A DNA stretch of 64,000 nt from Deltaproteobacteria bacterium (GTDB taxonomy: Bacteria; Desulfobacterota; GWC2-55-46): assembly GCA_016177845.1 (NCBI GenBank), contig JACOUO010000008.1, positions 1 to 64,000 of the forward strand, given 5' to 3'. How positions within the stretch are numbered: the stretch's first letter is position 1; each line of letters begins with the position of its first letter. The notes under the pieces were generated by a model. That model was not told the origin of the DNA. It was given only the letters and a program-made list of their open reading frames with translations, and made no database searches. Made by a program: the position numbers and the translations under genes. Of the stretch, positions 7,903 through 16,969 are shown in pieces.

Positions 7903-8762
7903 TTAAGCTACTTTGGCCTGCTCGAACTCCTGTGGAGACATGTTTCCAAGGGTCGAGTGCCGTCTCGTACGGTTATAGAATACTTCGATGTACTCGAAAA
8001 TCCCGCTTTGAGCCTGTGCCCTGGTTTTGAAGCTTTCGAAGTAGACGTATTCCATTTTCAGCGTATGAAAGAAGCTCTCGGCCACGGCGTTGTCATAGCA
8101 GTCGCCCTTGGCGCTCATGCTCTGGATAATTCCGTGCCTGGTCAATACGGCACGGAAAGCGTCGCTTGCGTACTGGCCGCCCCTGTCCGAATGAAAGATG
8201 AGCCCTGGAGCAGGCTTCCGTTTCCAGACGGCCTGATTAAGAGCCCTGATTACAAGCTCGGAAGTTATTCTATCTCCCATGGCCCAGCCCACAATCCTGC
8301 GTGAAAACAAATCCAGCACCGTGGCCAGGTACAGCCAGCCTTCATGAGTCCAGACATACGTTATATCGGAGACCCAGACCCTGTCAGGCTCTATGGCCGC
8401 AAAACACTTATTTAAAAGGTTCGGAGCGACCGCAAGGCAATGCCTGGAGTTGGTCGTGGCCTTGAACCTGCGCCTGGTTTTTGCCGCTATGCCGTTTATC
8501 CGCATAAGCCTGGCCACGCGGTTCTTGCCGCACAGAAAACCTCTTTCCCGCAGTTCCGTCGTTATTCGCGGGCTCCCATACGCGCCGCGCCCGGCCCGGT
8601 AAGACCTTTTAATCTCCTCCAGAAGGCCTCGTTCGCCTTACGCCATGCTCCGTTGCCCCGTCTGCCGTATGCGTAATAACCGCTCCTTGAGACCCCTAAA
8701 AGAAGGCACATCTTCTCTACCGCATGACTGGAGCGCTCTTTGTCTATGAACTCGTATCTCAT
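7903..8762 (-). pseudogene. IS3 OrfB integrase/transposase, frameshifted
   Basis: OrfB should start at the ATG at 8762, overlapping the orfA stop as ATGA. The first frame reads 'MRYEFIDKERSSHAVEKMCLLLGVSRSGYY' and then goes wrong after 'KANEA'. One missing C near 8626 shifts it; the other frame continues 'LLEEIKRSYRAGRGAYGSPRITTELRE' into the integrase core at 7903-8517. The DDE residues are all visible: 'SDITY', 'HSDRGGQY' and 'AVAESFF'. Both halves are in good shape apart from that single base. Confidence 0.85.
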
Positions 8763-9058
8763 TCGCGGCGTTTTGAGAAGATGGCCAACGCTTTTTTTAG
8801 AATCTCCCGGTCCTCCTTGAGGCTCTCGTTCTCCCGGCGCAGCCGCCTGAGCTCTTCCTCTTCCGGCTTCAGATGCCCCTTGCCTGGAAAACTCCCGGCA
8901 GGGTCCTCTGAAAACTGGTTCTTCCACTTGCGCAGAAGGTTCTCGTGAACATCAAGGCTCCTCGCAACTTCTGCCACAGGTCGCCCTCCGGTAATAAGCT
9001 TCACGGCTTCGAGCTTGAACTCCCTGTCAAACTTACGGTATTTCCTGCCTTCTCCCAT
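8759..9058 (-). CDS. IS3 OrfA, helix-turn-helix transposase subunit
   Basis: A 99-residue HTH_Tnp_1 protein: 'REFKLEAVKLITGGRPVAEVARSLDVHENLLRKWKNQF' forms the HTH near residues 13-50. A leucine-zipper-like coiled coil follows (EEELRRLRRENESLKEDREILKKA). OrfA binds the element ends and, in this family, is fused to OrfB by programmed frameshifting. It appears intact. Confidence 0.9.
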   Translation of the reverse strand: MGEGRKYRKFDREFKLEAVKLITGGRPVAEVARSLDVHENLLRKWKNQFSEDPAGSFPGKGHLKPEEEELRRLRRENESLKEDREILKKALAIFSKRRE

Positions 9059-9113
9059 TACACACCTCCGGATTTCAGTCTTATAACATTAACCCTTCGG
9101 TGTGTCCACAGAA

Positions 9114-9412
9114 CCGGGGAAAGCGCACTTCACCCTCATAGTTGCTGGAATATTCCCACCAATCATTGCCACGCTGCGCGCAGATACCATCGCATATCCA
9201 ATCCTCTCCACAAGTAGTCTTGCCATAGCCCAAATAACCACCACAAACCCATGTGTCTGAATGAATCACGACATGATTCCGAATAGTTCCATACCAATCG
9301 TAAGGAATAAATTGGCACCACTCATGAGTTATATCAGCTAAAGCTTTATTAGGGCTCAGCAGAGAAAATAATAGAAGAAAAAGAAAGCAAATCCCTGAGA
9401 AATTTATATTTT
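9114..9412 (-). pseudogene. rhs: RHS toxin, N-terminal part 1 with signal peptide
   Basis: The frame upstream of the IS reads a hydrophobic stretch 'GICFLFLLLFSLLSPNKALAD', a Sec signal peptide with ALA cleavage. A Trp/Cys-rich segment follows (CGGYLGYGKTTCGEDWICDG) up to the IS junction. No ATG precedes it: a TAA lies just upstream. Adding one A to the A7 tract near 9412 would connect it to a GTG at about 9425. The first part of the gene is therefore either damaged or misread. A signal peptide on an RHS protein implies Sec-dependent export. Confidence 0.6.
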
Positions 9413-9732
9413 TTTAAGTTCCACATGCACCCCGGATTAGTTTTGCTTACTCAAACGATTTTATTCAAAATAGGTTAAAACTAATTAACATAACCTAAAG
9501 AATTTCTCAATATAATACATCAAATAATTTATTTAATTCCAAAAATATCACTCTAATTAAACTATAAATATCGAAGTAAGCTCAAATATTTAATATAAAA
9601 AAATCTGATAAAAATTTAAGGAAAATTGAAGGCCAAGCTCCTCCCCAGAAAAGGAAATATTCTCTAAGACCTCGTTTTTTAAAATAAAAATAGTCATTAA
9701 AAACAGGCTTTAAATCTGAAGGGATTTAATTA
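9413..9732. other. AT-rich intergenic region between rhs and gspD
   Basis: About 320 bp, very A+T-rich, lying upstream of rhs and downstream of the gspD stop. It should hold the rhs promoter and the end of the T2SS transcript. I see no convincing GC-rich terminator hairpin and no coding frame. Confidence 0.6.
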
Positions 9733-12030
9733 TTATTTTAAAAAATGGTTTTTAATATCCTCGAGCTTGTTTTTCATTTCATTTGTAATCAAAGAGGCCT
9801 GGGCGGAATCCGAAATGACCCTGGGTGTAATCAGTATTATCAGTTCGGTCTTACCCTCAGTCAGAGTTGTAAATTTAAACAGGTTTCCAAGCAAAGGTAT
9901 GCGGCTCAGCAATGGAATTCCTGAATATGCATTCTCCTTTCTTTCCTGTATAAGGCCTCCTATAACGAGTGTTTCCCTATCCTTTGCAACCACGGATGTT
10001 TCAGCCTCTCTTTTTGTAAAAGAGGGATAGGTGCTGTCCCCTACTGTCCTGTCGGTGGACTTATCACTTACCTCTTGCCTTAATGTCATTGCCACCATGC
10101 CGCCCTCTGTTATGTGCGGTGTGACTGTGAGTATGACTCCGGTTTTCCTGTATTCAATATTTTGTATAAGCCCAGCAGTGCCAGTAACCGCGGTCTGAGT
10201 AGACTGAGTAGCAACAGGTTCATCACTGCCAACATTGATGGAAGCCTTCTCATAATTCTTAACGACAATATGGGGATTACTGAGCACGTCAATTTTTCCG
10301 GTGCTGGCGAGGGCTTGTATAGCTGCGAAAAACTTGCTTGAATCGGTCGTAAAAGCACTCAATCCGGATGGAGTTGAAAGACCAATAGGGGTTGAGATGC
10401 CGCCCCTTGGGTCGTTTATAGTGCTGGAGAAGATACCGGTATTCTGTTGCAAATTGAAGTTGCCTGTTAAAGCGGACCATTGTATGCCAAATTTCGTGCT
10501 CTCATCAAGTTTCACTTCCAAAATGAGCGCGTCTATCAGGACTTGCTTGGGAATCCTGTCGAGTTCCCTGATGGTATTCAAAATGGACTGATAATCTCTT
10601 TGAGAAGCCTGAATTATCAGCGCATTCGAAGGCTCGTAAATAAATATTTTTATCTCATCACCAGCCTGACCACTGGAAGTAGCAATAAATTGCTGTTGGG
10701 CAGCTAATGGCGGGACAGGATTACCTGACAAAAGCGGAATTGCCTTTTTGCCACCAAACACCTGTTCTAAAATTGCCTTCAGGTTGGAAGCCTTGTCATT
10801 CTGCACATAATATATGTGTATAGAGGAACCTTCACCGGAAGATCTCTTATCAAGCCTTTCAATCCACTCCTTAACTGAGGAAAGCAACTGATCGCTTGAA
10901 GAAAGTATTATAAGACTGTTTAGCCTCTCTATAGGAATCACTGTTAATTGAGAAGCATCTTTACCGAATCCAAGAGCAGAGAAGATATCATTGATTTCTT
11001 TATTAAGCGTCCTTGAATCAACATTCTGAGCAGTCACAATTTCTATGTGCATACGCTTGAACGCATCGGCATCGAGGATTTCAATAAACTCAAGAGCCTT
11101 TTTAATATTTGATGCAGTATCCGTTAAAATGAGGGTATTAGCTTTTGAATAGAGAGTGATATTGCCTGCCTGAGAAAGCATCGGCTTGAGTATCTGCATA
11201 AGTTCATTCCCGGAAATGAACTCTACAGGCACAATCACATTTACCATCTTATCCCCGGAAGGAATCTCCGGGAGATATGAACTATCAATCAGGTCCAATC
11301 CTCTCTGCTTGACTGAAGGGGCTTGTACTATTTTATAGTAAGAGCCGGATTTTACAGCGGCAAGCCCGTTAATCTCCAGTATGGATTCAAATATGCTGAA
11401 AATATCTTTTTTGGGGACAGGCTTGGTTGTCTGCACAGTAATCCTGGCGCTCACACCAGGCGCTACAATAAAATTCTCACCAGTTATATCGGCTACAGTG
11501 CGCAAAATATCTCTTAAGCTGGCTTCGGAGAAATTGAGGGCTGCAGTCCCAGGCTCAATTTTCTGTAAAGCCTTCTGATTAGGTATCTCAGCAATGGGAG
11601 TATTTCCGTTTCCGCTCATTACAGTTGATTGAATAGCAGGCTGCAAGGACGGGTTAATTAATACCGGAGTTGATTCCTGTGGAGTTGACCTGATTATCAC
11701 TTCCTGATTAGGCGGTATCGAAATTGTCGAGCTTTCTACCCCTTCCGTGATACCTGAATTTTGCTGCAAACCATTCCCGGAAGTAGCCTCGTTTATAGGC
11801 ATACTACTATTTATGTTACTTGGTAATTTAGGAGAAGGGGGCAATATACGAAGTGGTGGTATTGGCAACTGGCTTGGCATCTCCTGAGCTGCAGTATCAA
11901 TTTCTATAGGCATCTGATTGACGGCGTCTTCGGCAAAAGCCGAACCACCGAGAAGCATCACAAGTACCGTTTGAAAAACAACTTTCTTTGCTAACTTGAT
12001 TGTTTTTACAAGTGGAATCCGTTTTACCAT
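9733..12030 (-). CDS. gspD: type II secretion secretin GspD
   Basis: GspD forms the outer-membrane channel of the T2SS. The 765-residue protein has a signal peptide (cleavage near AFA33), a Pro/Gln-rich linker to about residue 165, then N0 ('LNFSEASLRDILRTVADITGENFIV') and repeated N1-N3 modules ('VIPVEFISGNELMQILKPML', 'NTLILTDTASNIKKALEFIE', 'VQNDKASNLKAILEQVFGG'). The secretin domain covers about 490-745 with 'QVLIDALILEV', 'LIQNIEYRKTGVILTVTPHI' and the terminal 'KTELIILITPRVI'. It is last in the operon, 125 bp after gspC, and starts at an ATG. No S-domain or pilotin gene is visible. Confidence 0.95.
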   Translation of the reverse strand: MVKRIPLVKTIKLAKKVVFQTVLVMLLGGSAFAEDAVNQMPIEIDTAAQEMPSQLPIPPLRILPPSPKLPSNINSSMPINEATSGNGLQQNSGITEGVESSTISIPPNQEVIIRSTPQESTPVLINPSLQPAIQSTVMSGNGNTPIAEIPNQKALQKIEPGTAALNFSEASLRDILRTVADITGENFIVAPGVSARITVQTTKPVPKKDIFSIFESILEINGLAAVKSGSYYKIVQAPSVKQRGLDLIDSSYLPEIPSGDKMVNVIVPVEFISGNELMQILKPMLSQAGNITLYSKANTLILTDTASNIKKALEFIEILDADAFKRMHIEIVTAQNVDSRTLNKEINDIFSALGFGKDASQLTVIPIERLNSLIILSSSDQLLSSVKEWIERLDKRSSGEGSSIHIYYVQNDKASNLKAILEQVFGGKKAIPLLSGNPVPPLAAQQQFIATSSGQAGDEIKIFIYEPSNALIIQASQRDYQSILNTIRELDRIPKQVLIDALILEVKLDESTKFGIQWSALTGNFNLQQNTGIFSSTINDPRGGISTPIGLSTPSGLSAFTTDSSKFFAAIQALASTGKIDVLSNPHIVVKNYEKASINVGSDEPVATQSTQTAVTGTAGLIQNIEYRKTGVILTVTPHITEGGMVAMTLRQEVSDKSTDRTVGDSTYPSFTKREAETSVVAKDRETLVIGGLIQERKENAYSGIPLLSRIPLLGNLFKFTTLTEGKTELIILITPRVISDSAQASLITNEMKNKLEDIKNHFLK

Positions 12031-12155
12031 ACAATTACAACCATAGCCTCTCTTGATTCCGATCTGTCCCCAAATGGAAGCAAATCGACATATTTAAAAT
12101 TTTCTTTCTTGTCCCGGGCAGATGATATAACCGCCAGGTCACGCCTGGGACTTGG

Positions 12156-12683
12156 TTAATGCGCAGGAGTTATCCTTATTCTGAGCGGCTCTTCGCCCCT
12201 CTTAAGGAAAACCTGGGTCATATCTATTTCCTGAATTACAAATTCCTCTATACTTTCACCAACCTGATAGTATCTTGGCTTACCTCCGTACTCTATTATT
12301 GCGGCATTACTATCCTCGAGGATCACCGTACCTATAAGAGTGAGCTTTGGAGGAGGTCTCTTTGTCGGGGGCGGCGGCTCAGGCGGAGGCAAAAGAGCTA
12401 CTTTAACTGGTGGAGGAGAAACTGGTTTGGACATTTTCCGCCTCGCTTCCCTGAAAACATTCCTTTCAACTATAATTTCATAGGAAAGCGGTTCCGTATC
12501 TTTCACCTCTTTCTTCTCAGCAGCGTAATCCTTTATTGCATTTTTTTGGGGCTCATTAGGCTCTATCATAGGCATAAGCCATATAGCCGTTATCCATAAC
12601 GCAAGGCAACCAGAAATAGAAAGCAATCCAATATTTAAAATCCTGACCCTGCCATAACCTAATATTTTTAAAAAACCGTTCAA
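12156..12683 (-). CDS. gspC: T2SS inner-membrane protein GspC
   Basis: GspC links the inner-membrane platform to the secretin. The 175-residue protein has a short cytoplasmic tail, one membrane segment (about residues 17-37), a proline-rich periplasmic linker (PPPEPPPPTKRPPP) and an HR domain: 'LTLIGTVILEDSNAAIIEY...YQVGESI'. There is no PDZ domain, so it is a short-type GspC. The start is TTG at 12683 with AGGAG seven bases upstream, overlapping the end of gspM. Its position between gspM and gspD is unlike the classical C-first operon. Confidence 0.85.
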   Translation of the reverse strand: MNGFLKILGYGRVRILNIGLLSISGCLALWITAIWLMPMIEPNEPQKNAIKDYAAEKKEVKDTEPLSYEIIVERNVFREARRKMSKPVSPPPVKVALLPPPEPPPPTKRPPPKLTLIGTVILEDSNAAIIEYGGKPRYYQVGESIEEFVIQEIDMTQVFLKRGEEPLRIRITPAH

Positions 12684-12684
12684 A

Positions 12685-13236
12685 TCATCTCCTCATCACA
12701 CCTTCTATAACGAGAGTTATGTCAAATAGTCCACCCTCTATTGTTCTAATGCTTATAGAGCTAAGTCCGATCATTAATGAAGATGAGCGCAGGTCCTGCA
12801 ATAAAATACTGAGCCCTGAAAGGCCCGTCTTGAGCTTAAACTCTATTGGCACCTTAAGGTATTCCCCTGCCTCAATGGGCTTCAGCGGCCTTTCGGAAAT
12901 TACTGTAACATGATTTTTTGAGGCAATTGTTTTGAAGGTCTTCTGAAGGACTGCTCCTGCGATTGAACTTTTTTCAGCGGCAATTATTCCCTTTTCAAGC
13001 TCGCGAAGACTCTCCCCTGAACTCACATCAACGCTGTCTACTGACTTTTCAATAGACGACGCCAGAATATTCAAATTTTCTTGTTTTATTTCAATCTCTT
13101 CCTGAACACCCTTATGTAATCTGTAGACAGTCCTAAAGACAATTAGAGCTGAAAGAAAAAATATAATTACAAATCCGACAGAGAGTTTCCTGTTCTCCCC
13201 AGCTCCCTTAAAAATTTTTTCCAAGCGGGCCTTCAT
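12685..13236 (-). CDS. gspM: T2SS inner-membrane protein GspM
   Basis: A 183-residue protein with one N-terminal membrane segment (about 19-36), a coiled-coil stretch (HKGVQEEIEIKQENLNILASSIE) and a ferredoxin-like periplasmic domain. This is the GspM/PilO layout; GspM works with GspL to hold the ATPase. Sequence conservation is weak, so the call leans on the position between gspL and gspC and on topology. The start overlaps the gspL stop as ATGA. Confidence 0.8.
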   Translation of the reverse strand: MKARLEKIFKGAGENRKLSVGFVIIFFLSALIVFRTVYRLHKGVQEEIEIKQENLNILASSIEKSVDSVDVSSGESLRELEKGIIAAEKSSIAGAVLQKTFKTIASKNHVTVISERPLKPIEAGEYLKVPIEFKLKTGLSGLSILLQDLRSSSLMIGLSSISIRTIEGGLFDITLVIEGVMRR

Positions 13237-14555
13237 GCATTGCCCCCCTTTTCACTCCTGACCTTGCATCTAATCCTGAATTTCTCTTTCCCGTTTGAAA
13301 CCCTTACAACCGGATCCATAAATTCAAAATCTTTCATTAATTTTGAATTTTCGAGTTTTAAAAGGAGTGATGAGGCATTTCCTGAGATGCCTTCCATCAT
13401 AACGGCTCCATCCCTGTACTCTAATAATGTAAGCCATGAATCATCTGGCAATGCCTCAGTAAGCTCTTTAAGAAGCATCAAAAAATTAGCAGACGAGTTC
13501 GTAGAGATAGATCGCAGAATAGTTATCTTATCTGAGATAGAGGTTACCTTCTCATTCAGGCTCCCTGATTTTCCTTCTTTAAACTCTTTGAGTTCTGAAA
13601 TAGAATTATCTAAGCGCCAAAGAGTTGTATAATCTTTCGTAATGTAGGAAATACCTAACAAAGCGAGCAGAATAACCACCACAACCGAAAATAATGCATT
13701 GCCTAAGTATTTGCTTTTTTCCAGTCCTATGGAAGTAAGGAGGTTTATTCTGGCTTTTCCTGACCGCATGACTGCAAGCGCCCCGCCGAAGGCAGCCAAA
13801 GCCGAAGGTTTCAAACCATTTTTTTGCTCCAGTACATTGAAGTTCCTTTTTACATCCTGAATAAATGAAATTACTTCTACGCCAGGATCTGTAGAAAATG
13901 TAATGCTACACTCTTCAAGCTTTCTTCCAAGCAGTTCACTTTGAAATTCCCTGAGTGTTCCTATGCTATTAAGCAATATTTTTTTAGAATAAATATTTAA
14001 AATCCCTGAAAATGCGTCAATTGTAATTTCTCTGCCATTAACGCTTATGAATACTTTTTTTTCGTTTTTAGCAATTATTCCGAGTTGGATAAGTGAATTG
14101 CATATAGCCTCATGCCAAAAATAGATAAATAAAGGCTCTATTCCAACTGTGGCTAATAACTCTTTAAGTGCATCGATTCTTTTTTTATCCACTGCGCCAA
14201 TCAGGATAGAATAGGTATTCTCATTCCTTTTCATAACTTGATAGCCGAAATAGAAATCCGATATAGCAGATGGCAGATGCTTTTCGATCTCAAATCTGAC
14301 TATTCCATCTATTGCTTCAGGAGTAGGGGCTGGTATTTCAAGTACTCGGGAAATGGATGCTTCCCTGGGAAAGACAAATCCCAGATTGGCATTTGATAGA
14401 TGGTTTGAGGAAATATACTTCGAAAGGACTGAAACCCGTTCCTCAAGCGTCCCTAAGGCTTCCGAGTGCTTTAAAATTATAGGCCTTTTTAAAGACCCCT
14501 TCACATGCAAAATACGCCAGGAATCCCGCCCTATTTCTATTCCTAATGCCTCCAT
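13233..14555 (-). CDS. gspL: T2SS platform protein GspL
   Basis: GspL recruits the GspE ATPase to the membrane. The N-terminal 270 residues show an actin-like PilM/GspL fold ('LGIEIGRDSWRILHVKGS', 'FVFPREASISRVLEIPAP'). A membrane segment lies near residues 290-310 (ALFSVVVVILLALLGISYI), followed by a coiled coil and a ferredoxin-like periplasmic end. I prefer the ATG at 14555, two bases beyond the gspK stop, giving 440 residues; the earlier codon at 14588 would overlap gspK by 32 bp. Confidence 0.85.
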   Translation of the reverse strand: MEALGIEIGRDSWRILHVKGSLKRPIILKHSEALGTLEERVSVLSKYISSNHLSNANLGFVFPREASISRVLEIPAPTPEAIDGIVRFEIEKHLPSAISDFYFGYQVMKRNENTYSILIGAVDKKRIDALKELLATVGIEPLFIYFWHEAICNSLIQLGIIAKNEKKVFISVNGREITIDAFSGILNIYSKKILLNSIGTLREFQSELLGRKLEECSITFSTDPGVEVISFIQDVKRNFNVLEQKNGLKPSALAAFGGALAVMRSGKARINLLTSIGLEKSKYLGNALFSVVVVILLALLGISYITKDYTTLWRLDNSISELKEFKEGKSGSLNEKVTSISDKITILRSISTNSSANFLMLLKELTEALPDDSWLTLLEYRDGAVMMEGISGNASSLLLKLENSKLMKDFEFMDPVVRVSNGKEKFRIRCKVRSEKGGNA

Positions 14556-14556
14556 T

Positions 14557-15537
14557 TTATTCAGCCCCGACCGGGAATCCTTCCTCATTCAAATAGATTA
14601 TTTTTACATCACTGCCCATTTTCTTGACTAATGCGCGAACTTTGAAGCTGAGCCCGTGCACTGTTCCTGTAGAAATTACAGAGAAGACGCCTGAGCTAAC
14701 CACCCCGCCAAAAGCAGGCAGGTTATAATAACCCTCTGTTTTCCGCCTCAAGAGTATCTCATGAGCCGTGCCCTCCCCAAAAGCAGCTTTAAGCACCTCT
14801 TCACCAGCGGTATTTATGTTTATTTTTCCGTCTCCCCACACAGTTAGATGTTGGGCAATGCCTTTAAATTCTGATTCAGAGAGATTAGTTCCGTTTAAAC
14901 GGGCTTTTTCCTTCCCATAAAATATTTCCGGGCTCATACCCTTTACAAGCAGAACTTCTTCAACAGTATCAAAGGGGCCATCCTTTGCGCCGTAAGGTTT
15001 TGGGAGGGAGTTATAGAAGTCATCCTCGGCACCATTAAGATGATGCTCATGGTTATCATCTCTCCAGTCGATTATCGAATCCACAAGAGTATCCAGAGCG
15101 GAACCTGAAATGCCTGAATTCCTTAAAAGATTTACTATAATTTCCCGAGATGCGGTATTTAAGTTCAGTTTTCCGCTCTCATCTTCTATGACATATTTGA
15201 ATCGGCCCTCCCCTAAGTCAAAAGCACGCTCAGGTTTTTCTTTATCATCTTGCTGCCTTATAAACCTGACACTCCCCTCACTATCGAGTACAACAAATTT
15301 ATAAGGCACACTGATCTCTGTTAAACCTATGTTTATGCCTGCGGCAACCTGGGCCTGAGCGCCTGTTTCGTCACTGAAGTTGGCTGCGGATTTACTATCC
15401 ACCCGCACTGTATACACCAGTTCCGTAGCTATTATCATAAGAAGGGCAAGAACCCAGAGCACTACTACCAAGGCAATACCTCTCTGCCCGGCAGCATGCA
15501 TTTTCAGCGGCTTGCTAAAAATAAATATTATGTTCAT
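14557..15537 (-). CDS. gspK: T2SS minor pseudopilin GspK
   Basis: GspK caps the pseudopilus with GspI and GspJ. The 326-residue protein has a pseudopilin N-terminus (QRGIALVVVLWVLALLMIIATELVY) without Glu at position 5 of the mature protein, as is normal for GspK. The large insert domain includes 'LNLNTASREIIVNLL' and 'ININTAGEEVLKAAFG' helix-hairpin-helix-like motifs typical of GspK. Start overlaps the gspJ stop (ATGA), showing coupling. Confidence 0.92.
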   Translation of the reverse strand: MNIIFIFSKPLKMHAAGQRGIALVVVLWVLALLMIIATELVYTVRVDSKSAANFSDETGAQAQVAAGINIGLTEISVPYKFVVLDSEGSVRFIRQQDDKEKPERAFDLGEGRFKYVIEDESGKLNLNTASREIIVNLLRNSGISGSALDTLVDSIIDWRDDNHEHHLNGAEDDFYNSLPKPYGAKDGPFDTVEEVLLVKGMSPEIFYGKEKARLNGTNLSESEFKGIAQHLTVWGDGKININTAGEEVLKAAFGEGTAHEILLRRKTEGYYNLPAFGGVVSSGVFSVISTGTVHGLSFKVRALVKKMGSDVKIIYLNEEGFPVGAE

Positions 15538-16145
15538 CTGGCTGGGGTGTTCTGGATTAACCCATACTGTCCGGAGCCAAACGGAACTGTTAGCTTGAGC
15601 TTGCTTTCATCTTTTAAAATAATCTCTGCTTTTATTGCTCTGGGAACCTCTTCCTTTCGAGGTTCCCAGTCATTTTTCCAACCGTCCTTAGTAAGATATT
15701 CAAATTTCATACTTTTAACCGAAGACTCTGTCTCAGCAAGCTCGCCACCCTCAAGCGAAAGGATATCCTCAGCGGTCAGATACTTCTCCTGTATCTGAAG
15801 CCCATCATTTCCTGAAGTGTAATAAACCCATTTGGCACCTGGAATGCCAGAAGGAGTAAGTGCTGTTGTAACAAAACCTACTGATCCGCTTCCTCCAATA
15901 AATGCTATTCTCTTTTCCTTCTCTTTTAAGATATAAGGGTAAGCGGAAGCGGCTTCTCGCTCCAGTCTGTAAATGACATTCCTTTTAATGGACGCCTTAT
16001 CCACTAGTGCCTCTCCCTTTTCCCACGAAGAGATACCAAGTCGCAGTGCTGAAAGCACTGCAACAAGCAGTACAGTAGTAATTGATAAGGTAAGTACTGT
16101 CTCAATCAGGGTAAAGCCATTCTGACTCTTAATAGCTGCCCGCAT
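15534..16145 (-). CDS. gspJ: T2SS minor pseudopilin GspJ
   Basis: The 203-residue protein begins with the prepilin peptidase site 'SQNG|FTLIETVLTLSIT' (Glu at +5) and a hydrophobic helix. The C-terminal beta-rich domain contains 'FEYLTKDGWKNDWEPRKEEVPRAIKAEIIL', the typical GspJ ending where the minor pseudopilin checks net substrate strain. It directly abuts gspI and overlaps gspK. Cleavage needs a GspO peptidase, which is not in this window. Confidence 0.92.
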   Translation of the reverse strand: MRAAIKSQNGFTLIETVLTLSITTVLLVAVLSALRLGISSWEKGEALVDKASIKRNVIYRLEREAASAYPYILKEKEKRIAFIGGSGSVGFVTTALTPSGIPGAKWVYYTSGNDGLQIQEKYLTAEDILSLEGGELAETESSVKSMKFEYLTKDGWKNDWEPRKEEVPRAIKAEIILKDESKLKLTVPFGSGQYGLIQNTPAR

Positions 16146-16508
16146 TCATTCTTTACCCAAAACAGTCTTCAAAGTTGTTATTCTTAAAGGAGCTCCGGAA
16201 CCGCTCACACTCAAATCTATCATAAGTACCTTGGGTGCACCTTTTGGCAATGCCCCCTCAAATTCCTTTACAGCCATAACCCAGCTAAACCCTTCCGAAG
16301 CGCCGCTGGACGTACCTTCTTTTATATTGTCCTCAAGCAGGACCTGATTCATCTTATCCTTTGCGAACAGCACTTTGGATGTAGAATCAGATGATGCTTT
16401 AGCAAGCCCCAAAGAGCCGGAAAAAAGTCTTGTTACGGCTATTATCCCAAGGCCTAATATTGCTACAGAAGCAAGTACCTCTATAAGAGTAAAACCTTTC
16501 TGGCCCAT
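16146..16508 (-). CDS. gspI: T2SS minor pseudopilin GspI
   Basis: A 120-residue type IV-like pseudopilin: 'GQKG|FTLIEVLASVAILGLGIIAV' gives the cleavage site and Glu5. The short globular domain matches GspI in size (SFSWVMAV-type centre). It is the core of the GspI-J-K tip. It lies base-to-base between gspH and gspJ. Confidence 0.9.
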   Translation of the reverse strand: MGQKGFTLIEVLASVAILGLGIIAVTRLFSGSLGLAKASSDSTSKVLFAKDKMNQVLLEDNIKEGTSSGASEGFSWVMAVKEFEGALPKGAPKVLMIDLSVSGSGAPLRITTLKTVLGKE

Positions 16509-16967
16509 TCAGTTCATAACCGGCATATTACTTTCCATCCTTACCCGTCCTGACGAAAGAACTTTTACACTAAAAACCCGCTCTCCTTTGCTCCTTACCT
16601 CAAATTCCCCTCCATTTGAAGCACCTCTCGGGAAAAAGACCATCCTGCTGGATGGGGTAGATATATTAATAGCCTTTGGAAACGAAATTTTCTTTTTTAT
16701 AAGCCCGCTGCTTGAAGCGACTGTGATATTTCCATTACGAACCTCTACAAAATAATTGATCCTTTCGCGTACCGCAAGGCTTCTGGCATGGTTAAGGGCA
16801 GCCCCAAGCCTTTTTGCGGTGATTTTGGTTTCTGTCGTATCGATTCCACCGACAATTACTGGAGTTACCAAGGCCGCTGTGAGCGAAAATATTACCAGCA
16901 CAAGAAGGAGTTCCAGAAGAGTGAATCCTTGGACAGCCCCTAAAATATCTGATGGATTCCGTTTCAT
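16509..16967 (-). CDS. gspH: T2SS minor pseudopilin GspH
   Basis: The 152-residue protein carries 'VQG|FTLLELLLVLVIFSLTAALVTP' with Glu5 and the GspH-type domain ('KRLGAALNHARSLAVRERINYFVEV', 'FFPRGASNGGEFEV'). GspH joins the tip complex to the major pseudopilin. It starts two bases after the gspG stop. Confidence 0.92.
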   Translation of the reverse strand: MKRNPSDILGAVQGFTLLELLLVLVIFSLTAALVTPVIVGGIDTTETKITAKRLGAALNHARSLAVRERINYFVEVRNGNITVASSSGLIKKKISFPKAINISTPSSRMVFFPRGASNGGEFEVRSKGERVFSVKVLSSGRVRMESNMPVMN

Positions 16968-16969
16968 TT

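Larger units (their letters stand above)
7886..9113 (-). mobile_element. IS3-family insertion sequence (1,228 bp) inside the rhs gene
   Basis: The element contains overlapping orfA and orfB of IS3 type. Its ends share GTGGACACAC (left, 7891-7900) and, inverted, GTGTGTCCAC (right, 9100-9109). It is flanked by a 3-bp duplication, CCG on the plus strand at 7883-7885 and 9114-9116. Removing the element and one CCG copy rejoins the rhs gene in frame (FPR-GKIK), which supports these boundaries. orfB carries a frameshift, so the copy is probably inactive. Confidence 0.85.
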
